The notes: generated from the sequence alone by a model not told the origin. 64,000 bases of DNA from DATBLE01 sp963791425 (GCA_963791425.1 CAWBSE010000003.1:1-64000); one strand, 5' to 3'. Positions 34,244-44,259 are shown, numbered from the stretch's first letter. Numbers and translations are program-made.

Positions 34244-35029
34244 TAGACGATCCCTGCCGCGTACCAGGCGCGTGCGGTCAGCTCGAACGGCCCTTCCGGC
34301 GAGCCGACGCGACGGTGCAGCGCGTCGCGCATCACCTCGCGGCGCTCGCCGTCCAGGGACAACGCATGCACGCCGACCGGCCCGACACCGCCGAGGAACC
34401 CATCCCAGAGCTCGTCGAAGTCGCGGTAGCCCGCCGAGACGTTCAGCTCGCCGTCCACGACGTCGCGCAGGCCTGTGTCGCTCCAGAGTTGGACGAGCTC
34501 GCCGCGCCGGCCGCCGAACCGCTCGATCTCGTCGGGCGGATCCCGGTCGACCTCCCTGCGCTGCATCCCAGTAGGCGCGGATCATCGTCATCCCGCCTGT
34601 CGCATCCCACACGCACGCGGCGACCGTCCCGCCCGGACGCGTGACCCTCGCCATCTCGGCCGCCGCGACCACCGGGTCGGCGACGAAATGGAAGACGAGC
34701 TGCGAGAGCGACCGGTCGAAGGTCTCGTCGCCGAACGGGAGCGCCTCTGCCGGGCCGACGTGCACGTCGGCGCCGGGCACTTTCGCGCGGCACGCCTCGG
34801 CGAAGGGCTCCGACGGCTCGACGGCGGACACCTGCTCGGCGCCGACGATCTCGGCAAGGGCGCTCGCCAGAGCGCCGGGGCCGGCGCCCACGTCGAGGAT
34901 CCGCTCGCCCGCAGAGACGCCTGCTGCGTGGATGAACTCCTGTGCCAGCGGCACGCTGAAACGGCCCATGAACCGGCCGTACGCATCGGCATCCTCGAAC
35001 ATCGGACGGTCAGGCGCGGGCGAGGTCAT
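34243..35029 (-). CDS. SAM-dependent methyltransferase, frameshifted
   Basis: N-half: MFEDADAYGRFMGRFSVPLAQEFIHAAGVSAGERILDVGAGPGALASALAEIVGAEQVSAVEPSEPFAEACR, then PFGDETFDRSLSQLVFHFV and RVTRPGGTVAACVWDATGGM. After a surplus base near 34565 it continues REVDRDPPDEIERFGGRRGELVQLWSDTGLRDV and ends FELTARAWYAAGIV. Corrected length is about 262 residues. It is a paralogue of the accessory-region methyltransferase at 17517. ATG 35029 lies inside the mobA 3' end (20-bp overlap). Confidence 0.75.
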
Positions 35030-35540
35030 CCGGTGTATTGACGTTGATCAGGAGCGCCACGTCAACGTCGACCCGCGCGACGGCCAGGCCCGCGGTCGCT
35101 TCCCACAGCGCAAGCCGTCCCGCAGCAAGCCCTTCCTCGAGGGCCGGAAGGGCGGACTTCCGGTACGCGCCGGGCAGCGGGCCCGTCTGCGGCATCGCCG
35201 CGTCCTCGCAGACGAAGGCCATCGCCTGGAGCGCTTCCGCCGTGAAGCGGGGCGTGTCGACCGGAAGGAAGACACAGACGTCGTTGTTCGCCGCCCGCAG
35301 CCCCGCGATCACACCGGCGATCGGCGCCCGGACGTCGCTCCCGTCGTCCAGCAGCGGAAACGGGAGGTCGAGCCCGTCCGCCGCCTTGCCGACCGCGATG
35401 CGCTCGTCGCAGAACGCGAGCGTGTCCCAGCCGATCTCGGCGAGCGTCCGGCCGTCGAGCCGGGCGAGCGCCTTCGGCGAGCCGAACCTCGTGCTGGCGC
35501 CGCCGACGAGCAGGACGCCCGTCAGCGACTGATCCGCCAC
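35010..35540 (-). CDS. mobA: MobA-like molybdopterin nucleotidyltransferase
   Basis: 176 residues: LTGVLLVGGASTRFGSPKALARLDGRTLAEIGWDTL, the LxGGxSxRFGxxKA nucleotide loop of NTP transferases, then VFLPVDTPRFTAEALQAM (metal-binding Asp of the xPVDxP motif) and LINVNTPDDLARA at the end. MobA attaches GMP to molybdopterin to make the guanine dinucleotide cofactor. GTG 35540 overlaps fdhD by 19 bp, linking two molybdoenzyme-maturation genes. No molybdoenzyme gene is in the window. A related MocA-type role (CMP transfer) cannot be excluded. Confidence 0.8.
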   Translation of the reverse strand: MADQSLTGVLLVGGASTRFGSPKALARLDGRTLAEIGWDTLAFCDERIAVGKAADGLDLPFPLLDDGSDVRAPIAGVIAGLRAANNDVCVFLPVDTPRFTAEALQAMAFVCEDAAMPQTGPLPGAYRKSALPALEEGLAAGRLALWEATAGLAVARVDVDVALLINVNTPDDLARA

Positions 35541-36301
35541 GGCTCCGTGTAGACGTTCGCGCGGCCGTCGCGGACGAAGCCGCACAACGTCACGCCGCGA
35601 TCGGCGGCGAGTTCGACCGCCAGGCTCGACGGCGCGCCGACGGCGACCAGGACCGGACAGCCGGCCACCGCCGCCTTCTGGACGAGCTCGAACGACAGCC
35701 GGCCGCTGACGCAGAGGATCGAGTCGGCGAGCGGCAGCCGGCCCTCGCCGAACGCCCAGCCGACGACCTTGTCGAGGGCGTTGTGCCGCCCGACGTCCTC
35801 GCGCAGGCACACGAGCTCGCCGGCAGCGGTGAACAGTCCCGTCGCGTGCAGCCCGCCGGTCGCCGCGAACCCGGCCTGCGCCTCCCGCAGCCGGTCGGGC
35901 AGCGCCGAAACGGTCTCGAGCGGCACGGACAGCGAGCTCTCGACCCGAGCCGCCTCGACGGCGACCGCCTCGAGCGCGCCCTTCCCGCACACGCCGCACG
36001 ACGACGAGGTGTAGAAGCTGCGCCGCAGTCGCTCCGGGTCGAACCCGGGCGCGTCGACCTCGACCGCGTTCGCGGCCAGGTCGTCCGGGAGCCGCGCCGC
36101 CGCCGGCCGCAACCCCTCCGACAGGCAGAACCCGAGCGCGAGCTCCTCGTCGTGGCCGGGCGTGCGCATCGTCACCGCCACCGCCTGCCCGTTGATCCGG
36201 ATCTCGAGCGGCTCCTCGACCGCGACCGCGTCCGGTCCGGTGTCGCCGGCGGGCAGCCGGAGCACCTCGACCCGCGCCGTCGTATAGGGCGGGACCGCCA
36301 T
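35522..36301 (-). CDS. fdhD: Formate dehydrogenase accessory sulfurtransferase
   Basis: 259 residues. It contains FYTSSSCGVCGKGALEAV (the persulfide-carrying Cys pair), AATGGLHATGLFTAAGELVCLREDVGRHNALDKVVGWAF, and SGRLSFELVQKAAVAGCPVLVAVGAPSSLAVELA, all FdhD signatures. FdhD passes sulfur from IscS to the Mo-bis-MGD cofactor of formate dehydrogenase and related enzymes. The ATG directly abuts the stop of the preceding SDR gene. With mobA next, it implies that a molybdoenzyme is matured with this operon's expression. Confidence 0.92.
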   Translation of the reverse strand: MAVPPYTTARVEVLRLPAGDTGPDAVAVEEPLEIRINGQAVAVTMRTPGHDEELALGFCLSEGLRPAAARLPDDLAANAVEVDAPGFDPERLRRSFYTSSSCGVCGKGALEAVAVEAARVESSLSVPLETVSALPDRLREAQAGFAATGGLHATGLFTAAGELVCLREDVGRHNALDKVVGWAFGEGRLPLADSILCVSGRLSFELVQKAAVAGCPVLVAVGAPSSLAVELAADRGVTLCGFVRDGRANVYTEPWRISR

Positions 36302-37036
36302 CTACCGGGCCGTGAAGCCGCCGTCGACGGGCAGGATCGCGCCGGTGACGAACGCCGCCGCGTCGGAGGCAAGGAAGACGATCGTCGGCGCGACCTCTTC
36401 CGCCGACGCGATCCGCCCCAGCGGGTGGTCGGCCGCGATCATCGCGGTCAGCCCCTCGGGGTCGTCGGTCGCCTCGACCAGCCGGTGCAGGAACGGTGTG
36501 TCGATCGCCCCCGGCGCGACGGCGTTCACGCGGATGTCGGGCGCGCACTCGATCGCGAGCTGCCGGGTGAGCTGGACGATGGCGCCCTTGCTCGCCGAGT
36601 AGGCGGCCTGGAACGGAAGCCCGACGACGCCCGAGATCGACGCGGTCGAGACGATCGCACCGCCGCCGCGCCGCCGCATCGCCGGGATCGCCGCGCGGCA
36701 GAACAGGAACATGCCCTTCACGTTCACGGCCTGCACGCGGTCCCACTCCTCCTCGGTCGTCTCGGCGACCGGCTTCCAGACGATCAGGCCGGCGTTGCAG
36801 ACGAGCACGTCGAGACCGCCGAAGCGCTCTTCGGCGAGCGCGACCGAGCGCTCGGCCGTCGCCGCAACCGACACGTCGCCCTGCACCACCGCAACCGCGT
36901 CCGACTCGACCGACGGCTCGAGGTCGACGGCGACGACCGAGGCGCCGCGCGCGACGAGCTGCCCGGTGACAGCGCGCCCGAGCGCGCCGGCCGCCCCCGT
37001 GACGATCGCGACCTTGCCCGCGAAGTCCTGCGTCAC
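36302..37036 (-). CDS. Short-chain dehydrogenase/reductase
   Basis: 244 residues: KVAIVTGAAGALGRAVTGQLVARGASVVAVDLE (TGxxxGxG nucleotide loop), VLVCNAGLIVWKPV (NAG), IVSTASISGVVGLPFQAAYSASKGAIVQL (Ser and YxxxK catalytic set) and RVNAVAPGAIDTPF, ending LPVDGGFTAR. A classical SDR using NAD(P)(H), with an Asp after strand 2 (VDLE) favouring NAD. Substrate unknown. GTG 37036 overlaps the preceding monooxygenase-like gene by 4 bases. Confidence 0.88.
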   Translation of the reverse strand: MTQDFAGKVAIVTGAAGALGRAVTGQLVARGASVVAVDLEPSVESDAVAVVQGDVSVAATAERSVALAEERFGGLDVLVCNAGLIVWKPVAETTEEEWDRVQAVNVKGMFLFCRAAIPAMRRRGGGAIVSTASISGVVGLPFQAAYSASKGAIVQLTRQLAIECAPDIRVNAVAPGAIDTPFLHRLVEATDDPEGLTAMIAADHPLGRIASAEEVAPTIVFLASDAAAFVTGAILPVDGGFTAR

Positions 37037-38268
37037 CGCTCGACCTGGTGCACGCGATCAGGCTTCAACACCTGCTCGACCAGGCCGAAGTGCTCGCGCG
37101 CCCACTCGCGGGCGGCCCAGTCGCCCACGATCGTCCCGAAGTGTCCCCACCCGATCGACATGTCCCTGAAGACCCGCTCGATCCGCTCCCCGCTGCGCGC
37201 CGCACTCGACCCCGCCGTGCGGAAGATCTGCCCCTCCATCGCATCCCAGGCGAGTGTCAGCGCCTCGCGCGCGATCATGTTCAGGCGCAGGTCCTCCTCG
37301 CGCGTGAACGGGATGCCGTCCTCGACGCTCCGGCGGCACAGCTCGTGCCACTGCTGCGCGACCTGGACGAGTGCCGCCTCCGCCGTCGCCACCTTGCCCG
37401 TCGCCAGCCCGTACCAGCGCTGGTAGTCGGGATCCTCGAACCGCGTGACGATCGGCGGCCGCTGCGTCCGGCGGGTCCGGAGCAGCTCCTCGTACTCGTC
37501 GAGCGCCCCCTTCGCCGCGCCGATCATGATCGACGCGAGCTCACCCTGGAAGAACGCGAGCGTGCGGCCGGCGTACATCGGGTTGCCGTGGAGCCGCGAG
37601 CCGGGGGTCCCGCCGGCGACGTTGGTGTCGACCAGCCAGGTGTTCTCGAGCACGAACCGCTCCGGGATGAAGGCGTTCTCGAAGCGGACGCTGTGCGAGC
37701 CGGAGCCCTTCAGGCCGAGCAGGTCGCCCCAGTCGTCGAGCATCGTCCACGAGTCGCGCGGCGCGACGAAGAGGAGCAGCGCCCCCGGCGACCCGCCCGG
37801 TTCGGCGCCCGCCGCGAACGTCTGGCCCATGTAGTGGGTGGCGTACGGCGCGCCGGAGGAATAGGCGTGCGTGCTCGTCAGCTCCCACCCGCCCTCGACC
37901 CGCTTCGCGCTGCCGGACGGCGCGGCGACCGCCGGGCAGAGGTAGTACCCGTCGTCGCCGAACAGCTCCGCCTGCACGTCCTCCTCGAACAGCGCTGCCG
38001 TCTGCAGCGCGTGCCCGGCCGCGAGGCACAGGCACCACGCGCTCGACGGGCACCCGCGCGCGACCGCAATGATCACGCGCCAGAACGAGCCGAGGTCGAG
38101 CTCGAACCCGCCGTAGCGCTTCGGGACGAGGATCTTGTAGAAGCCGGCGTCGCGGAACGCCTGGTGCGTCTCCTCGGAGTAGTACGTCCGCTGTTCGGTC
38201 TCGGCCTGCCGCTCGACGAGCAGCGGCCGCAGCTCGTCGGCCCTGGCAATCAGCTCAGCGGTGGTCAC
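37033..38268 (-). CDS. Acyl-CoA-dehydrogenase-fold flavin monooxygenase-like protein
   Basis: 411 residues: FRDAGFYKILVPKRYGGFELDLGSFWRVIIAVARGCPSSAWCLCLAAGHALQTAALF, then GWELTSTHAYSSGAPYATHYMGQTF, WGDLLGLKGSGSHSVRFENAFIPERFVL, and a C-terminal four-helix region (IERVFRDMSIGWGHFGTIVGDWAAREW). The order and spacing match the HsaA/HpaH/DszC type of two-component flavin-dependent hydroxylases, which have the acyl-CoA dehydrogenase fold. No flavin reductase partner gene is in the run. It may hydroxylate an aromatic or cyclic ketone; this is inference. Confidence 0.78.
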   Translation of the reverse strand: MTTAELIARADELRPLLVERQAETEQRTYYSEETHQAFRDAGFYKILVPKRYGGFELDLGSFWRVIIAVARGCPSSAWCLCLAAGHALQTAALFEEDVQAELFGDDGYYLCPAVAAPSGSAKRVEGGWELTSTHAYSSGAPYATHYMGQTFAAGAEPGGSPGALLLFVAPRDSWTMLDDWGDLLGLKGSGSHSVRFENAFIPERFVLENTWLVDTNVAGGTPGSRLHGNPMYAGRTLAFFQGELASIMIGAAKGALDEYEELLRTRRTQRPPIVTRFEDPDYQRWYGLATGKVATAEAALVQVAQQWHELCRRSVEDGIPFTREEDLRLNMIAREALTLAWDAMEGQIFRTAGSSAARSGERIERVFRDMSIGWGHFGTIVGDWAAREWAREHFGLVEQVLKPDRVHQVER

Positions 38269-40107
38269 CGCGGGCTTCGCAGCCGCTCGGTCGCCTCGAG
38301 ATCCACGGCGATGCCCTCCGGATCCTCGTCGGGATTCCCGGTCACGACGACACCGTAATCGCGCGCGGCGCCCTCGACCGTGACGTATCCGTCGCGGACG
38401 TCGCGCAGCACGCGCTCGGGCTCGCGCTCGAACGGGTCGCCCCAGCCGCCGCCGCCCGCGGTGATGTAGCGCAACATCGCGCCGGGGCCCGTCTCCCAGA
38501 ACGGAACGCGGTACGGATAGTGGTAGACGCCGTCGATCACGCCGCCGACCACGGTCTCATCTCCGTGTTCGTCCCAGAGCCAGATGCCGCCGGTCGTCCC
38601 CTCGCCGCCGCCGTGCACGCCGAACCCGGCCGGACGCTTGAAGCGCAGCGACATGAGGTGATGCTGGGCGGGTGCGAGCCAGAGCGAGTCGCGCAGCATC
38701 GACGCGCCGCCGCGGTTGTAGCCGGCGCCGGCCGTGTCGGGCACGGGCTCGTGGCGGACGACGACGACCGGCACGTCCGACTCGATCGACTCGACGGCGA
38801 CGCCGATCCCGTTCGCCTGGTACGAGAACATCTGCGTGTCGGCGTCGCCGTGGCGGTTGCCGCCGTAGGCACCGATCTCGCCACCGACCTGCGCCGCCGA
38901 GATCCACGGCGAGCCGTCCGGGCGGGCGCCGAACGCGCTGTGGATGTCGGCGCTGCCGCGGTCGCCGGCGATCGCGCCCTCCCCGACGCGCCTGGGCCAG
39001 CGCGCGCAGCACGGCCGAGAGCATCACCTGGCTCTGCTCCCAGTAGGCGAAGACCGCACCGTCGGGCGGGAGGGCGCTGACCACGGTGCCCTCCGGGATG
39101 ACCAGGTCGATCGAGCGCATCGCGCCCGACGTGAACCAGCCCTCGCGGGTCGAAGAGGTACTTGAACGCGATCCCGACCGTCGTCTTCGCGTCGAGCGGC
39201 GTTGCGTTGATGCACGTGCGCGCCTGACGTGACGTGCCGCTGAAGTCGACCTCGGCGCGGCCGCCGCGCTTCGTGACGGTGACGCGGACGCGGTACTCCT
39301 CGTCGTCGCCGGCGGCGTCGCAGTCGATCAGGTCCTCGCCGACCCAGGTGCCGTCGGGGATCGCCTCGAGCGCGGTCGACATCCGCTCGGCGGCGGCGTC
39401 ACAGGCGTACGTCATCGCGCCGTGCACCGCGGCGACGCCGTAGCGCTCGATCGTCTCCACCAGCAGCCGCTCGCCCAGCTCGAGCTCGGCGACGATCGTC
39501 AGCATGTCGGGCGCGAGCACCTCGCCGAAGCGCACGTTGTCGAAGATCAGGCTCCAGGTGTCGTGCACCGGCTTGCCGCCCTTGTAGAGCGCGCGCGGCG
39601 AGAGCACGAGGCCGTTCTCGTAGACGTTCCGCTTCGAGATGCTGAAGCCCGCCGGGACGACGCCGCCCATGTCCAGCTGATGCGCCTTCATGTTCACGAA
39701 GCCGGCGAGCTCGCCGCCGTGGAAGACCGGCCGCACGAACAGGAGGTCGTTGACGTGCGTGCCGTTGCGGTACGGGTCGTTCGCGACGATCACGTCGCCC
39801 GGCTCGAGCCGCTCGACGCCGTACTCCTCGACCGTGTTGCGCACCGAGTCGGCCATCGTCCCGGTGAACAGGACGATGCTCGCGCTCATCGCCGGGGTCG
39901 GCCAGCCGCGTCCGAGGGCGGCCCGGTGATCGTCGCGGCGAAGTCGTAGAAGTCGCGCAGGATCGGCGAGAAGGCGGCAGTCAGGAGCCGCGCGCACATG
40001 TGCTCGACGACGTAGCCGAAGCGGTTCGTGAGCACCGTCGCGGTGAAGCGGTCGCAGCCGTAGCGCTGCTCGAACTCGGAGAGGGAGAGCGCCCGGATCG
40101 CCGTCAT
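38265..40107 (-). CDS. Hydantoinase B / oxoprolinase-type subunit, three frameshifts
   Basis: Across frames the sequence runs FTATVLTNRFGYVVEHMCARLLTAAFSPILRDFYDFAATITGPP, then PTPAMSASIVLFTGTMADSVRNTVEEYGVERLEPGDVIVANDPYRNGTHVNDLLFVRPVF, later FDPREGWFTSGAMRSIDLVIPEG, IHSAFGARPDGSPWISAAQVGGEIGAYGGNRHGDADT and ITAGGGGWGDP. This is the HyuB/AcxB family. Breaks lie near 39905, 39150 and 38985, and the net shift is one surplus base. Corrected length is about 614 residues. It pairs with the HyuA-type gene upstream (4-base overlap). Confidence 0.8.
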
Positions 40108-42138
40108 GCCGCCTCGATCGCGATCTCGCCGAAGCGCCCGACCTCGGCGACCTGACCCGGGACGACGAAGGTGGTCGCGAGGCCTTCGCGGATCACGGCG
40201 GGCCCGGCGATGCGCGCGCCCGTCGGGAGTGATGCGCGTTCGTACTCCACGGCCTGCAGGGTCTCGTCGGCGAAGTGCCGGAGTTCGATCGCCCGGAGCG
40301 GCTTCGCCTCCTGAGAATGAGACTTATTCTCATTCTCAGGGTCGCGCGGCGTGAACTCGACCTTTTCGGACGGGACGCGCAGTTCGACGCGGTAGCTCAC
40401 GCCCTGCACCGGCACGTAGCGGGAACCGGTTGCCGTAGCGCCGTTCGTACGTCGCATGGAAGCGCTCGACCAACTCGGGGATCGTCTCCTCGGTGATCGG
40501 CCCGTCGGGCACCTGGACGAACGGCGTCTCCCAGCTCTGTCCGAAGAGGCGGCCGTCGAAGCTGCGGCGCACCTCGCCGTCCTTGCCCGCGCGCTCGCGC
40601 AGGCCCCGCTCCATCTCCGCGAACACGGCGTCGATCTGCGCCGCGGCGTCGGGCGCGAGCGCGACGTAGGCGCTGCGGCTGTCGTAGTACACGAGGTCGC
40701 TGCTGAGCAGGCCCAGGGCCGAGAAGTTCCCCGGGTGCGGCGGCACGACCACGCGGCGAACGTGCAGCAGGTCGAGCGCCGCCGGCAGCAGCATCGGCCC
40801 CGCGGCGCCGTACGCGAACAGCGTGAAGTCGCGAGGGTCGCCGCCGCGCCGGAGGATCACGTTCGTCACCTCCTCGGCGATGTTCGCCGCCGCGATCCGG
40901 AACGCGAAGCCGATGCGCTGCTCCAGGTCGAGCGGCGAGTCGAGCGACGCGAACGCCTGCCGCGCGAGTTCCGCGTCGAGCCGCAGGGCGCCTCCCGCGA
41001 ACGTCTCGGCGTCGAGGATGCCCATCAGGAGCGCCGCGTCGGTGACGGTCGGCCGGGTGCCGCCGCGCCCGTAGCAGGCAGGCCCGGGCTCGGAGCCCGC
41101 GCTTCCCGGGCCGACGACGACGTCGCCCGACGCCGAGATCGAGACGATGCTCCCGCCACCCGCGCCGACGCTCGAGATCTCGGTCGAGAGGGCGTTGATG
41201 ATCAGGTCGTGCTCGAGCTCGAACGTGTTGTCGACGAACGGCTGGCCGTCGACGACGAGCGAGACGTCGGTCGATGTGCCGCCGACGTCGCAGCAGACGA
41301 CGTTGCTGTCGCCGAGCGCCGCACCGAGCCGCGTGCTCGACATCGTCCCGGCCGCCGGGCCGGCGAAGACGATCCGGAAGGGCTTCTCGAGCGCCTCGCT
41401 CCAGGGCAGGAGCGTGGCCGCGCAGTCGGCGAAGTTCAGATCGCCGGTGAAGCCCGCCTCGCGCAGCCCCTCGTCGAGGCGGTGCGCGTACCCGGTGAAG
41501 ATCAGCTTCATGAAGACGTCGATCACCGTCGTCGACGCGCGCGCGTACTCCTTCGCGAGCGGCGAGGTCTCCGACGAGATCGAGACGGCGACGTCGTCGC
41601 CGAGCACCTCGTGGGTCAGCTCGCGCAGTCGGCGCTCGTGCACCGGGTCGACGTAGGCGTTGAGCAGGCAGATCGCCACGCCCTCGACCTCGCAACGCTC
41701 GAGCACCGCGAGCTGGCCGCGCGCCTGCTCCTCGTCCAGCGGCAGGTGGACGGAGCCGTCGGCGAGCAGCCGCTCGGCGACGCCGCGCCGGAGGTAGCGG
41801 GGTACGAGCGGCCGCGCTGCGTCACCGAACGAGCGGCGCCACGACGGATCGCTCTGCATCGCCGGCGGCCGCCAGATGCGCCCGCGGTCGAGGATGTCGC
41901 GGTGCCCCTCGGTCGTCAGGAACGCGATCTTCGGCAGGTCGCGCGTGATCACCGCGTTCAGGCCCATCGTGCTCGCGTGGTTGAACACGGCCTGGCCCTC
42001 GAGGCCGAGTCGCCGCGCGCCCTCGATCACCGACGCCGCGGGGTCGCCCGGGCTGCTCGGCACCTTGGTCACCTCGATGCGGCCGTTGCGCACCGAGACG
42101 ACGTCGGTGAACGTGCCGCCGACGTCGACGCCCAGCAT
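40104..42138 (-). CDS. Hydantoinase A / acetone carboxylase beta-like subunit, frameshifted
   Basis: Begins MLGVDVGGTFTDVVSVRNGRIEV (the phosphate loop of the actin-like ATPase fold) and has FNHASTMGLNAVITRDLPKIAFLTTEGHRDIL, IFTGYAHRLDEGL, NVVCCDVGGTSTDVSLVVDGQP (second ATP loop), SVGAGGGSIVSIS and GSEPGPACYGRGG. After a surplus C near 40430 it continues YVPVQGVSYRVELRVPSEKVEF to the stop at 40104. About 678 residues. It activates substrate with ATP in the hydantoinase/oxoprolinase/acetone carboxylase superfamily. ATGA overlaps join it to both neighbours. Confidence 0.85.
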
Positions 42139-42374
42139 CAGCGGGGCTTCGCGATCTGGAGGCCGAGCGGAACGTAGGAGCCGAACGGCGGCGCGGGCTC
42201 GCGCGACACCGAGGCGAGGCAGGCCTGGCACTTCCGTACGTCGAACCAGCCGCCGTCGCTGAGCACGCGGTACTCCGCCAGCGCCTCCGCCCCGCACTCC
42301 GGGCAGGCGCCGTCCACAGGGTTGCGCCCTACAAAGAGGTACAGCTCATTCGGCCGGGGGAACGTGTGCGTCAC
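42138..42374 (-). CDS. Small zinc-ribbon subunit, acetone-carboxylase gamma-like
   Basis: 78 residues: THTFPRPNELYLFVGRNPVDGACPECGAEALAEYRVLSDGGWFDVRKCQACLASVSREPAPPFGSYVPLG. Two CxxC pairs (CPEC and CQAC) about 25 residues apart form a likely zinc ribbon. It lies immediately upstream of the HyuA-like gene with an ATGA overlap, the place where acetone or acetophenone carboxylase systems keep their small zinc subunit. It is much shorter than characterised AcxC (about 170 residues), so the assignment is by context. GTG 42374 overlaps the alcohol dehydrogenase stop. Confidence 0.6.
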   Translation of the reverse strand: MTHTFPRPNELYLFVGRNPVDGACPECGAEALAEYRVLSDGGWFDVRKCQACLASVSREPAPPFGSYVPLGLQIAKPR

Positions 42375-43462
42375 GAGTTCGGGACGATGACGCCGCTGAG
42401 GTCGCGCTTCTCGGCCGAGGCGTCGAGCGCGTCGTTGATCTCGTCGAGCCGGTAGCGCCGCGTGATGATCGGCTCGGGCGTCACCCAGCCGTCCTCCATC
42501 ATCCGGATGAAGCGCGGCAGGTCGTGGCGCATCCGGCAGTTGCCGTTCTGCGCGCTCAGGATCCGCCGGCTCTGCGCGGCGACGATCACCTGCGGCAGCG
42601 TCACCGTCGAGTCCGCGGTCGCGATGCTGGTGACGACGATCGTGCCGCCGCGCCGCGACATCGTCACCGCCTGGGCCTGCCCCTCGGGGACGGTCGCGGC
42701 CTCGAGCACGTAGTCGGCGCCGCGGCCGCCGGTCAGCTTCCGGACCGCCTCGACCGAGTCTTCGGCCGACGGGTCGACGAGGTGCGTCGCGCCGAGCTTG
42801 CCGGCCACCTCGCGGCGCTCGGCGATCGGGTCGAGGGCGATGATCGTCCGCGCGTTCGCGACCTTCGCGCCCTGGACCATCCACTGGCCGAGGTGCCCGA
42901 GCCCGACGACGGCAACGCTCGACCCCGGCGTCACCTGCGCGACGTTGAAGACGGAGCCGAGGCCGGTCGTGATCCCGCAGCCGAGCAGGCTGAGCCACTC
43001 GTCCGGAAGGTCGGTCTCGACCGGGAAGACCTGGTTCGCGGTCACGTTCATCACCTCGGCGTAGCCGCCGACGTTGCCGGCCGCGTTGACGGGCTGGCCG
43101 TTCGAGCGGTCGGCGACGTGCGGCCAGATCCCGCCGCGGTCGAAGGTCTCCGAGCACTGCCACGGCTGCCCCGCCGAGCAGTAGAAGCAGACGCCGCACT
43201 CCGAGGTGCCGGGGACGATCGCGCGCTGCCCGGCCTCGACGTGCTCGACGCCCGCGCCGACCTCGAGCACCTCGCCCATCGAGGCGTGCCCGAGGATCGT
43301 CGGCGGCACCTTCCCGAGCTCGCCGCGCCAGTTGACGACGTCCGTCGAGCAGAACGGCGACGCACCCGTCCGCAAGAGCACGCGGCCCGGCCCGGGGTGG
43401 AGGTACGCGATGTCCTCGACCTCGAACGGCTCGCGGAACTCGACGAGGAGCGCGGCTCTCAT
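42371..43462 (-). CDS. Zinc-dependent alcohol dehydrogenase (MDR family)
   Basis: 363 residues: TGASPFCSTDVVNWRGELGKVPPTILGHASMGEVLEVGAGV (catalytic zinc region, with GHA where most enzymes have GHE), PGTSECGVCFYCSAGQPWQCSETF (structural zinc cysteines, three of them clear), GCGITTGLGSVFNVAQVTPGSSVAVVGLGHLGQWMVQGAK (nucleotide-binding GLGHLG) and ALDP after strand 2, favouring NAD. It oxidises an alcohol or reduces an aldehyde in the pathway. ATGA overlaps on both sides. Confidence 0.87.
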   Translation of the reverse strand: MRAALLVEFREPFEVEDIAYLHPGPGRVLLRTGASPFCSTDVVNWRGELGKVPPTILGHASMGEVLEVGAGVEHVEAGQRAIVPGTSECGVCFYCSAGQPWQCSETFDRGGIWPHVADRSNGQPVNAAGNVGGYAEVMNVTANQVFPVETDLPDEWLSLLGCGITTGLGSVFNVAQVTPGSSVAVVGLGHLGQWMVQGAKVANARTIIALDPIAERREVAGKLGATHLVDPSAEDSVEAVRKLTGGRGADYVLEAATVPEGQAQAVTMSRRGGTIVVTSIATADSTVTLPQVIVAAQSRRILSAQNGNCRMRHDLPRFIRMMEDGWVTPEPIITRRYRLDEINDALDASAEKRDLSGVIVPNS

Positions 43463-44259
43463 CCGCGGCTCCCCGCGGCCGGCAGCGGACGGAACGGGTT
43501 CGCGGCGCCGGCGCCGCCGTCCACGGGATAGAAGCCGCCGGTCACGTACGCGGCCTCGTCGCTGAGCAGGAAGGCAACGAGCGCGGCGACCTCGTCTGCG
43601 GTGCCCGCGCGCTCGAGCGGCGTGGTCACCCGCGCCCGCTCGTGCGCGGCGTCGCTGTTCACCGGCGCGCCGCCCGGCTGGCTGATCAGGTTCGTCGGGA
43701 TGATCCCGGGCGCGATCGCGTTTACCCGGACGCCGACCTGCGCGCCGTGGATCGCGCCGCAGCGGGCGAGGCCGAGCACCGCGTGCTTCGAGACGTGGTA
43801 CGGAACGATGTCGGCGGCGCCGAGCACACCGGCCAGCGACGAGGTCATCACGATCGCGCCGCCGCTCCCCTGCCGCTCGTACTGCCGGAACGCCTCGCGC
43901 AGCCCGAGGAAGACGCCGCGCACGTTGACCGCCATCACCTCGTCGAACTCGTGCGCCTCGATCTCCGGGATCGGGACCGGCGTCCCGGCGATCCCCGCGT
44001 TCAGGTGGTACAGGTCGATCCGCCCGAAGCGTTCGACGGCGGCCTCCGTGTACGCGGCGACCCCTTCCTCGCGTGCGACGTCGGCCGCGACGCCGAGACC
44101 GCCGAGCTCGCCGGCGACGGTCGCCGCGCGCTGCTCGTCGCGATCGACGACCACGACGCTCGCGCCTTCCGCCGCCAGCCGCCGCGCGACGCCCGCGCCG
44201 ATCCCGCTGCCGCCGCCGGTGACGACCGCGACCTTGCCGTCCAGCCCCGCAAAGCTCAC
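43459..44259 (-). CDS. Short-chain dehydrogenase/reductase
   Basis: 266 residues: GLDGKVAVVTGGGSGIGAGVARRLAAEGASVVVVDRD (TGGGSGIG loop, Asp after strand 2), LYHLNAGIAGTPVPI, IVMTSSLAGVLGAADIVPYHVSKHAVLGL (Ser, Tyr, Lys catalytic set) and RVNAIAPGIIPTNL, ending GGFYPVDGGAGAANPF. An NAD-type SDR. GTG 44259 is chosen because it overlaps the preceding gene's stop in a GTGA; longer readings lack SDR similarity. Confidence 0.87.
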   Translation of the reverse strand: MSFAGLDGKVAVVTGGGSGIGAGVARRLAAEGASVVVVDRDEQRAATVAGELGGLGVAADVAREEGVAAYTEAAVERFGRIDLYHLNAGIAGTPVPIPEIEAHEFDEVMAVNVRGVFLGLREAFRQYERQGSGGAIVMTSSLAGVLGAADIVPYHVSKHAVLGLARCGAIHGAQVGVRVNAIAPGIIPTNLISQPGGAPVNSDAAHERARVTTPLERAGTADEVAALVAFLLSDEAAYVTGGFYPVDGGAGAANPFRPLPAAGSRG

